Source: Trebonia sp036501515 | Lineage (GTDB): Bacteria; Actinomycetota; Actinomycetes; Streptosporangiales; Streptosporangiaceae | Direction: 5' to 3' | NCBI GenBank assembly: GCA_036501515.1 | Contig: DASYAD010000472.1 | Coordinates: 50,668 to 114,667 of the forward strand | Length of the DNA: 64,000 bases | Shown here: positions 25,107 to 31,091 of the stretch, one piece after another | How the letters are laid out: every line of letters starts with the position of its first letter | Numbering within the stretch: position 1 is the first letter of the stretch | Position numbers and translations under genes: made by a program | The notes under the pieces: generated by a model | What the model was told of the DNA's origin: nothing | Seen by the model: the letters and a program-made list of their open reading frames with translations, nothing else | The model's database searches: none

Positions 25107-25233
25107 GCCGCTCGCTCCGCAGTACTCAGCTAGGCGCGGCGAGTACCGGGTGCTGTACATCATCGAAGATGAGCAGGTCACGGTGGTCATCACATCCGTG
25201 AAGCATCGGGCAGATGCTTACCGGCCCCGTTAG
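24967..25233 (+). CDS. RelE/ParE-family toxin
   Basis: An 88-residue small basic protein: YRIKLRPAALRSLQSMPEKV, RVGKPLLEPLAPQYSARRGEYRVLYIIEDE (residues about 40-70) and VITSVKHRADAYR at the end. The RGEYRVLY and VxHRxxAY signatures fit RelE-type mRNA interferases that act on ribosome-bound mRNA. The GTG start at 24967 lies inside the antitoxin frame without a clear ribosome-binding site, so translation is probably coupled to the antitoxin. Confidence 0.87.
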   Translation: MTYRIKLRPAALRSLQSMPEKVATACWEFIHGPLAENPRRVGKPLLEPLAPQYSARRGEYRVLYIIEDEQVTVVITSVKHRADAYRPR

Positions 25234-25260
25234 GTAGCGGTCTTCTTCTAGCGCCGCCGT

Positions 25261-26112
25261 CTAACCGCCGAGGATGACCCGTGGCGGCGGGGGAGCGGTG
25301 CCGCGGTGCTGCCACTGGCGCGGGTAGCCGACCGAGACCTCCTCGAACCGGACGCCCTCGTGGTCGGTGGTCCCGGGGATGTGCAGGTGGCCGTAGACGG
25401 CGGCGCGCACGCCTGGGCGCTGGTGCCAGGCGGCTGTCCGGGTGGTGCCGCACCAGGGGGCGAACGCCTGCTGGCGCAGGCCGTCGACCGGGGCCCGCAC
25501 CAGCGGCCAGTGGCTGACCAGCACGACCGGCCCGTCCACGGCCGCGAGCCGCCGTTCCGACTCGGTCACCCGGTCCTGGCACCATTCCGCCACTGACGGG
25601 TAGGGGTCAGCGTGCAGCCGGCCCTCGTCCGCGGGCCTGATTCCGGCGGTGCGGGCCGCCGCGACGGCGCCCGCCCGGGCACCGGGTGAGCCTGAACCGG
25701 GTGCGCCTGCGCCGGGCCCTTGGCTGGTGAACGAGTAGTCGTACAGCGCGAACAGCGGGGCGACGGTCACCGGGCCGCCTGGACCGTCCCAGACGGGGAA
25801 GTCGTCCTCGGGGGTCAGCACGCCGAACCGCCGGCAGACCGTGACCAGGGCCTGGTACCTGGCGACGCCGCGCACCGCGACCGGGTCCGACGGCAGCGTC
25901 CACAGCTCGTGATTGCCCGGAGTCCAGATCACCCGGGCGAACCGGTTGGCCAGCGAGGCGAGCACGAAGCCGACGTCAGCGAACAGCTCGCCGACGTCGC
26001 CGGCCACGATCAGCCAGTCGGCGGGGTCATCCGGGGACAGTGAGTCGGCGTAGGCGCGGTTCTCCTGGTACCCGATGTGCAGGTCGCTGACCGCGAGCAG
26101 CCGCCCCGCCAT
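25261..26112 (-). CDS. calcineurin-like metallophosphoesterase
   Basis: A 283-residue two-metal phosphoesterase. All five blocks are visible: AVSDLHIG (D-x-H) at 7-14, VAGDVGE near 38-44, TPGNHELW near 68-75, VSHWPLV near 210 and GHLHIPGT (G-H-x-H) near 245. ATG 26112 opens the family core; the frame extends upstream into the neighbouring gene without sense. A Gly/Ala/Pro loop (about residues 130-150) interrupts the core. The mRNA substrate class cannot be predicted. Overlaps no neighbour; 49 nt from the isomerase gene stop. Confidence 0.87.
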   Translation of the reverse strand: MAGRLLAVSDLHIGYQENRAYADSLSPDDPADWLIVAGDVGELFADVGFVLASLANRFARVIWTPGNHELWTLPSDPVAVRGVARYQALVTVCRRFGVLTPEDDFPVWDGPGGPVTVAPLFALYDYSFTSQGPGAGAPGSGSPGARAGAVAAARTAGIRPADEGRLHADPYPSVAEWCQDRVTESERRLAAVDGPVVLVSHWPLVRAPVDGLRQQAFAPWCGTTRTAAWHQRPGVRAAVYGHLHIPGTTDHEGVRFEEVSVGYPRQWQHRGTAPPPPRVILGG

Positions 26113-26161
26113 CAGCGGCGGCGGCCAGGGCAGACCGTGACCGCCTGGCGGCGCGGATGCC

Positions 26162-26914
26162 TCACAGGGCCGTCTTCTCCTGCCACAGCGGCGGGATCGA
26201 CTCATCTCCGAACGCCGCCAGGCGCGGATCCGACACCGGCAGGCGCCCGTAGGTGAACAGCAGCAGCGCGGTCACCGGCCCGCGGACCGCGGTGGTGGCC
26301 TTCTCGTGCCCGCGTTCCCAGGCGATACCGCTGTCGGTGAACCTGACCACCCACTCCCCGTCGCTGTCGGTCGCGTGCAGGTGCAGCGATGCCCCGGTCG
26401 GCAGCGAGGCGAGGTGCGCGTACGGGCGGCGCGCGGACGGCAGGTTGAAGAGGAACTCGTCGATTCCGTCCGCGGCCACTACCGGGTCGATGTCCGGGTC
26501 CGCGCCGAGCGCGAGCTCGACGTCGGCCCGGTGGACGGTGGTCTCGTGCAGGATGCGCCGCGCCCACCAGCCCGAGGTGCGTCCGGGGCCCCAGGACCAC
26601 ACCGGGGTGAGCGGCCCGGCCAGCCGCAGCTCGGTGAGCAGCGGGGTCGCACCCGCGACGAGCCACTGGGCCCAGCCGTCGGCTGATTCCCACGGCGAGG
26701 CGACGTCGGGCGCCGCGAGCCGGGCACTGGCCTTCGTCGCGACGATGTCGCAGGCCCACCGGTGGATAGTCCCGGCGTGCCTGGCGAGGTCGGTGACCGT
26801 CCAGCCGGGGCAGGTCGGCACGTCCGCGGCGAGGTCGGGCGCTTCAGCGACGACAGCGGCGAGGGCTGAGATCTCCTTCTCTGCCCGGCCGCAGAACCAC
26901 TCGTGATCAAGCAC
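26162..26914 (-). CDS. maleylpyruvate isomerase family mycothiol-dependent enzyme
   Basis: A 250-residue protein with an N-terminal DinB/MDMPI metal-binding domain: CPGWTVTDLARHAGTIHRW near residues 35-53 and RILHETTVHRADVELALG near 118-135, giving the three histidines of the zinc site. The C-terminal 90 residues form the MDMPI-C domain (WVVRFTDSGIAWERG). Members use mycothiol, the actinobacterial thiol. TAGCCT lies 6 nt before GTG 26914, so the message is probably leaderless. Reaction unknown; isomerase or transferase likely. Confidence 0.85.
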   Translation of the reverse strand: MLDHEWFCGRAEKEISALAAVVAEAPDLAADVPTCPGWTVTDLARHAGTIHRWACDIVATKASARLAAPDVASPWESADGWAQWLVAGATPLLTELRLAGPLTPVWSWGPGRTSGWWARRILHETTVHRADVELALGADPDIDPVVAADGIDEFLFNLPSARRPYAHLASLPTGASLHLHATDSDGEWVVRFTDSGIAWERGHEKATTAVRGPVTALLLFTYGRLPVSDPRLAAFGDESIPPLWQEKTAL

Positions 26915-27113
26915 GACGTCAGGCTACCGGCCATCGCGGACGCCGCGGCCCGGCCACGGAGCGCACCGGGCCGGTCGTGAAGCACCGGGCCGGTCGTGGC
27001 GCGCGGCGCGGCCGGGCTAAGCTCGCCGCGCTATATCGACTGAACGCGCCCGCTGCGACGGCACGGGCCCGCCACGACGGGATCCGCGCCGTCCGGTCGT
27101 CGTCTGGTCGCCG

Positions 27114-27578
27114 TCACCCGTACAGCCGGGTCAGCGACTCAAGGACGCACACGGGCTTGTCTGAGCCCTCGCGCTCGACCACGCCGGACACGGTGAGCTG
27201 CACTGCGCCGTCCTTGACCTCCTCGATGTCGACCAGGGTGGCGGTCAGGCGGATCCTCGAGCCGACCGGCACCGGAGCCGGGAAGCGCACCTTGTTCAGC
27301 CCGTAGTTCACGCCCATCGTTACGTCCGTCACCACCAGCACCTGCGACCACATCGGGACGAACAGCGACAGCGTCAGGAAGCCGTGCCCGATCGGGCCGC
27401 CGAACGGCGACTCGGCCGTCGCCCGGTCCGGGTCGACGTGGATCCACTGGTGGTCCTCGGTCGCGTCGGCGAATGTGTTCACCCGGTCCTGGGTCACCTC
27501 GAACCACTCGCTGACGCCGAGAACCTGTCCTTTCAGCGCGGGCAGTTCGGCCAGCGTCGTCGTGGTGGTGCTGCTCAT
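27114..27578 (-). CDS. MaoC-family dehydratase (enoyl-CoA hydratase 2-like)
   Basis: A 154-residue single hot-dog protein. The hydratase-2 motif is visible as FADATEDHQWIHVDPDRA near residues 37-54 (catalytic aspartate and histidine), followed by FGGPIGHGFLTLSLFVPMW and NYGLNKVRFPAPVPVGSRIR. It would hydrate trans-2-enoyl-CoA to (R)-3-hydroxyacyl-CoA. A strong GAGGAGA lies 6 nt upstream of ATG 27578, so this one is a leadered message. Confidence 0.9.
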   Translation of the reverse strand: MSSTTTTTLAELPALKGQVLGVSEWFEVTQDRVNTFADATEDHQWIHVDPDRATAESPFGGPIGHGFLTLSLFVPMWSQVLVVTDVTMGVNYGLNKVRFPAPVPVGSRIRLTATLVDIEEVKDGAVQLTVSGVVEREGSDKPVCVLESLTRLYG

Positions 27579-27860
27579 CGGTTCTCCTCGGTCGTCGCTT
27601 CGGTGCGCGGGGACGCCGCCGCTTGGCCGACGGCTCTCCAGTCAACCGAACGTAGCGCGGCTCCGCCCGTCCGCCAACGGATTCCCGCTGTGACGTTGGC
27701 ACCACGGACGGGGCCGCGGGTGACGCCGCGGACGGGGCCGAAATCCGCCGTGCGGCGGCCGGGCGCTATACCGGATCGTGACATATATCTGGAATGCACC
27801 CTCCGTTTAGCGTGTTGCTGCTGGGTACAAGTGGATCTTGCCGCTCATCCGGATCGCTAT

Positions 27861-29573
27861 ATGGACACGGGACTTCCCGCCGAAGGTTTTCTTCGGCACA
27901 AAGGGCTGATCCTCGCCGCGGCCGTCGGTGCCGTGGTCGAGGGTGGCTTGCTCACGCTTTTCGCGCCGAACGCGAAGTCCGTCGCGCCCCAGGTCACCGC
28001 CTTGCCGTCGCTCGCGGCCTACCATGATCTGCGGTGGCTGTTCACCGACAGCCAGTCGTGGCCGTGGTTCGCCGGCCTGGTGGCGGCGGTCCTGGTCGCC
28101 CGTACCGTGCTCGACGCGGCGCTGTTGCGGCTCGCGTGGCCGCGCGGCGTGCCCGCCCCCGCGCCCGGCCGCGCCCTCGCGTCCAGCGCGGGGCTGACCC
28201 TGCTGGCCTGGCTGATGCTGACGCCGGCCGCCACCCTGGCATTCGGCGCGGCGGTGCTGCCGTTTTCCTGGCCGTTCCTGGCCGCGTTTCCGATCATGCT
28301 CGGCATCGTGGCCGCGCTCAGTCACGGCGGGATCCTCACCGCCTGGTGGCGGCGGCTGCCGCCCGTCCGCGCGGTGCTCTGGCTGCTCGGCAGCTTCGCC
28401 ACCGCGACGGCCGCCGCGGCCGTGATCACCCATGTCTCGGGCGCCGCGGCCCTGCTGGTGGCGGCCGCGGCCGGCCTGGTCAACGCCAGGGCCTGGTACG
28501 GGCTGGCGCTGCTGGCGGCGCGCGTCCAGCCGCGGGCGCACCAGTCGGTGCCGGCCAAGGTGGTGTTCAGCCTGCCGTTCGCGCCGCTCACCGCGCTCGT
28601 GGTGATCGCCCTGGTGGCGGGGGCCGCCCGCCTGCTGTTCACCGGGACGATCCGGCTCCCGATCAGTCCGGCGCCGGCCGCGGCGGTCGCGGCGGCACTG
28701 GGCGGCGGCGGCGCGTCGGCGGCCGCGGCGGTGTCCGGCGCGGTGTCCGGCGCGACCGCGACCGCGGTGCTGGTGGTCGGCGGATGGGGATCGTCGTGCT
28801 GCGACGCGGCCGACGGCCTGCGCGCGGTGCTGCCTGGCGTGCCGATGCGTCAGTTCTCCTACGAGGGCCTGAACACCCGCGGCGAGCCGATCCCGAGCGG
28901 TGCCGACGCCGACGACCTGTCGCTGCCGGTGCTCGGTGACCGGATCGCGAGCCAGGTGCGGGCGCTGCACGCGGCGACGGGACGCCCGGTCGACATCGTG
29001 GCGGAAAGCGAGGGCACCCTCGGCGTCTACGCGATGCTCGCGCGGGACCCGGGTCTGCCGCTTTCCGCGATAGTGCTGCTCAGCCCGATCGTCAGCCCTG
29101 GCCAGCTCAGCTACCCGCCCGCCGCCGACGGCAGCTCGGTGTCAGAGGCGGCCCTCGATGAGCTGAACAACCTGGTCGGCAACATCTCGCCGTACGGCCC
29201 CGGCGGGGCGGAGGATCTGCTCAGCTCCGTCAGCAGGCTGGGCGCCAGGTACTTCGACGACCTGGTGTCGGCGGCCGCGGGCAGCGGCGGCGCGGGCGGC
29301 CCGTCGATCCGCTACCTCGCGGTGGTCCCGCTGGCGGATGCCGTCACGCTGCCTTACTGCAGCCTGCCGGCTGGCGTGATCGTGGTCCCGGCGCTGCACG
29401 GCGGCCTGCTCGGCGACCCGACGGTGCTGCCCATGGTCAGCGCGTTCCTGTCTGGCCGCCAGGTCAGCGCCGGCGACCAGGACATGCGTGAGGCGGCCGA
29501 GCTGATCACCGGCGCGTCCGCCGCCTGGCGGATGCCGGACACTAGTTCCGCCTGTCCGTATCCGACCGGATAA
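27861..29573 (+). CDS. membrane protein with C-terminal alpha/beta hydrolase-like domain
   Basis: A 570-residue protein. Residues 1-270 hold seven or so hydrophobic helices (GLILAAAVGAVVEGGLLTLF, WFAGLVAAVLVARTVL, and an Ala-rich central bundle). Residues about 300-540 look like an alpha/beta hydrolase: VLVVGGWGSS, a RQFSYEGLNTRGEPI loop, DIVAESEGTLGVYAML with a nucleophile serine in an atypical E-S-E-G elbow, and VVPALHGGLLGD with a late histidine. ATG 27861 is chosen because it opens the first helix; upstream codons are antisense to MaoC. The stop TAA is supplied by the dispersed repeat at 29569. Function not recognised. Confidence 0.7.
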   Translation: MDTGLPAEGFLRHKGLILAAAVGAVVEGGLLTLFAPNAKSVAPQVTALPSLAAYHDLRWLFTDSQSWPWFAGLVAAVLVARTVLDAALLRLAWPRGVPAPAPGRALASSAGLTLLAWLMLTPAATLAFGAAVLPFSWPFLAAFPIMLGIVAALSHGGILTAWWRRLPPVRAVLWLLGSFATATAAAAVITHVSGAAALLVAAAAGLVNARAWYGLALLAARVQPRAHQSVPAKVVFSLPFAPLTALVVIALVAGAARLLFTGTIRLPISPAPAAAVAAALGGGGASAAAAVSGAVSGATATAVLVVGGWGSSCCDAADGLRAVLPGVPMRQFSYEGLNTRGEPIPSGADADDLSLPVLGDRIASQVRALHAATGRPVDIVAESEGTLGVYAMLARDPGLPLSAIVLLSPIVSPGQLSYPPAADGSSVSEAALDELNNLVGNISPYGPGGAEDLLSSVSRLGARYFDDLVSAAAGSGGAGGPSIRYLAVVPLADAVTLPYCSLPAGVIVVPALHGGLLGDPTVLPMVSAFLSGRQVSAGDQDMREAAELITGASAAWRMPDTSSACPYPTG

Positions 29574-29584
29574 CAGCAAGAAGC
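29569..29584 (+). repeat. dispersed repeat copy R1 (GATAACAGCAAGAAGC)
   Basis: Core of the six-copy family; the GCGC hairpin half is degenerate here (ATCGCGG follows). The element's TAA is the stop codon of the membrane hydrolase gene. Confidence 0.7.
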
Positions 29585-29613
29585 ATCGCGGTGAACCCGC
29601 AGTGCCGCTGGCT

Positions 29614-29690
29614 TCTGGCTGTCTGGCTATCTGGCTGTGCCGAGGGGCTCGGTGATCGAGGGGGCTCGGTGATCGAGGGGCTCGGTGATC
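29614..29690 (+). repeat. two short tandem arrays after the membrane hydrolase gene
   Basis: TCTGGCTG/A is repeated three times at 8-nt steps (29614-29637). GAGGGGCTCGGTGATC is then repeated three times (29642, 29658, 29675; the middle unit has one extra G). These lie in the 722-nt stretch 29574-30295, which has no convincing gene; its other contents are the 67-bp element and the GT-rich array. Confidence 0.75.
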
Positions 29691-29839
29691 GAGGGGATGC
29701 GGGCCGCCTCCCGGGCGGCCCGCTGTGGCGGGCGGTCGCCGACGGGGCACGCTGGACTGGATGGCAGGCGGCGGGAATTTCGTGGCTGCCGGAGGCGAAA
29801 ACCGAGCGCCGAAACTGCGTATCCCATGGTAAAGGCCGA

Positions 29840-29906
29840 GATTGCGGAAACTTTTTGTGCTCTGACGCAGGTAAGTTTCCATTTAGATAAAAGTCTCCAA
29901 AACGAT
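29840..29906 (-). other. 67-bp conserved intergenic element, copy 1
   Basis: Read on the minus strand, this block aligns without gaps to 54077-54143 on the plus strand with 50 of 67 identities. It is AT-rich compared with its surroundings. It has TGGAGAC and TGGAAAC boxes 18 nt apart and an inverted GTTTCCG box 30 nt further; GGAAACTT and AAGTTTCC form a perfect 8-bp inverted repeat. No gene starts just downstream on the minus strand. Possibilities: small RNA, short peptide beginning M-E-T, or a protein-binding site. Confidence 0.6.
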
Positions 29907-29950
29907 AAGATCACCAGTCACATTAGCCGCTCCTGAGGTCCTCAAGGCTC

Positions 29951-30185
29951 TGTCGGTGTCGGTGTCGGTGTCGGTGTCGGTACCGGTGGCGGGCGCGTGG
30001 CGGGTGGCGGGTGCGACGCTTGGTGCGGGGGTGCGGGGGTGCGGGGGTGCGGGGTGCCGGGTGCGGCGCTTGGTGCCGGGGTGGCGGGTGCGGTGGCGGG
30101 TGCCGGGTGCCGGGGTGCCGGGGTGGCGGGTGCGGCGTTGGGTGACGGATGACGGGTGACGGGTGACGGGTGCGGCGCGCGGTGG
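29951..30185 (+). repeat. GT/GC-rich low-complexity array
   Basis: Starts with five TGTCGG units (29951-29980), continues with GTGCGGG-type units (about 30021-30060) and mixed GGTGCCGG/GGTGGCGG units, and ends with GACGGGT repeats (about 30141-30170). Strand asymmetry is strong (G/T on plus). No spacer pattern of a CRISPR and no gene. Confidence 0.8.
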
Positions 30186-30295
30186 CGGATGCTGAGGGCG
30201 ACGACTGGTGGCACCGCGCACTGTGAGCCGGGAAAGTCAGCGGTCAGCTCAGGCGGCCGGACCGTGTCAGGCCGGTTCAAGCCGGAAACGGTCCG

Positions 30296-30739
30296 TTACG
30301 CGGCCGGCACGGCCGGGCTGGCGGTGTGCAGGGCGAGGGCGAGGTTGTGGGCGGCGCTGAGGGTGCCGGCCAGCGCGTCGGCATGGTCGGTGGCCTGGCC
30401 GATGGTGGCCCTGATCGAGGCGTTCAGCGCGGTGGCGGGACGGCACTGGTCGTCGGCGATGCGGCCGGCCGCGGCTTCCGCCTTGAGCCAGTCGCTGATC
30501 GCGGTCAGCAGCTGGGGCAGCCGGTAGACGGCGGTGGCGAGGTTGGCGGTGACCTCGGCGACGGTATTCGGGTCGCTGAACCCGCCCTGGCTGGCGGCCC
30601 GGTTGAGGTAGCGGATGGTCTCGGCCGCGAGGTCCGCCGCGGCGCTGACGCTGGTGTCCGCGTACGGGCCGTGAGTCAGGCTGGCAAGGTTGGCGGTGAG
30701 CTGTGCGGGCGTGACCGTAATGTCGCTGATTTCGGGCAT
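30296..30739 (-). CDS. small hypothetical helical protein
   Basis: A 147-residue protein that I do not recognise. It is alanine-rich, soluble and predicted alpha-helical, without signal peptide, cysteine motif or membrane helix. Seen: a short TVTPAQLTANLASLTHGPYAD start and repeated helix-like blocks (VAEVTANLATAVYRLPQLLTAISDWLKAEAAAG). ATG 30739 has GGGAGGGG about 10 nt upstream, so translation is well supported. Divergent from the trp leader, 107 nt from the predicted trp -10. Confidence 0.65.
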   Translation of the reverse strand: MPEISDITVTPAQLTANLASLTHGPYADTSVSAAADLAAETIRYLNRAASQGGFSDPNTVAEVTANLATAVYRLPQLLTAISDWLKAEAAAGRIADDQCRPATALNASIRATIGQATDHADALAGTLSAAHNLALALHTASPAVPAA

Positions 30740-30845
30740 GGCCGTGATTCCCCTCCCCGTAGGGTGCCGCTTCGTCGCGTCTCACCTGGGGGAACGGGGG
30801 TGTTCTGTACGAGGTTCGGCGTTTAAGGCCGACGTAACCAGTTGG

Positions 30846-30851
30846 TAAGAT
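30846..30851 (+). promoter_or_regulatory. candidate -10 of the trpEG leader transcript
   Basis: TAAGAT, with a weak TTAAGG 17 nt upstream. It would start transcription near 30858, giving a leader of about 75 nt before the leader peptide. In the 350-nt stretch 30740-31091 this, the leader peptide and the attenuator are the only recognisable signals. Confidence 0.35.
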
Positions 30852-30931
30852 CTGCCCCCGCGGGCTCATCCAGGTCCGGCTGGCCCGGAGGCTTGCGCGC
30901 GCCGGCCGCGGCGGTGCTAGGGTTGCTCCCG

Positions 30932-30973
30932 ATGGGAACATTCCTGAACCTTCAGTGGTGGCGCCGCCGGTAG
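30932..30973 (+). CDS. trpL: trp leader peptide
   Basis: A 13-codon reading frame encoding MGTFLNLQWWRRR, with two adjacent TGG tryptophan codons just before the hairpins. This is the classic design of a transcription-attenuation sensor: a ribosome stalled at the Trp codons when charged tRNA-Trp is scarce covers hairpin strand 1 and allows the antiterminator to form. It is too short for routine gene calling. The attenuator follows directly and the trpEG start is 118 nt downstream. Confidence 0.85.
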   Translation: MGTFLNLQWWRRR

Positions 30974-31032
30974 GCGGTGACCGCTGCTTGTGCTGTAGCG
31001 ACCGCCCGGTAACGGCGGTCGCTTTTTGTTTT
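30964..31032 (+). terminator. tryptophan attenuator (pause, antiterminator and terminator hairpins)
   Basis: Strand 1 CCGCC (30964-30968) pairs with strand 2 GGCGG (30973-30977). Strand 2 GGCGGT (30973-30978) can instead pair with strand 3 ACCGCC (31001-31006). Strand 3 GCGACCGCC (30998-31006) and strand 4 GGCGGTCGC (31014-31022) form a perfect 9-bp stem with a 7-nt loop, followed by TTTTTGTTTT: a complete intrinsic terminator. When tryptophan is plentiful the 3:4 hairpin ends transcription before trpEG. Confidence 0.88.
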
Positions 31033-31091
31033 CCCGCCGCTTGCCGGGCCAGACCTGAACTAACGCAGACCTGAACCCGAGAGGCCCAACG

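Noticed and set aside
29951..30185. CRISPR-like array
   Set aside because: Units are too short and irregular, there are no unique spacers and no cas genes.
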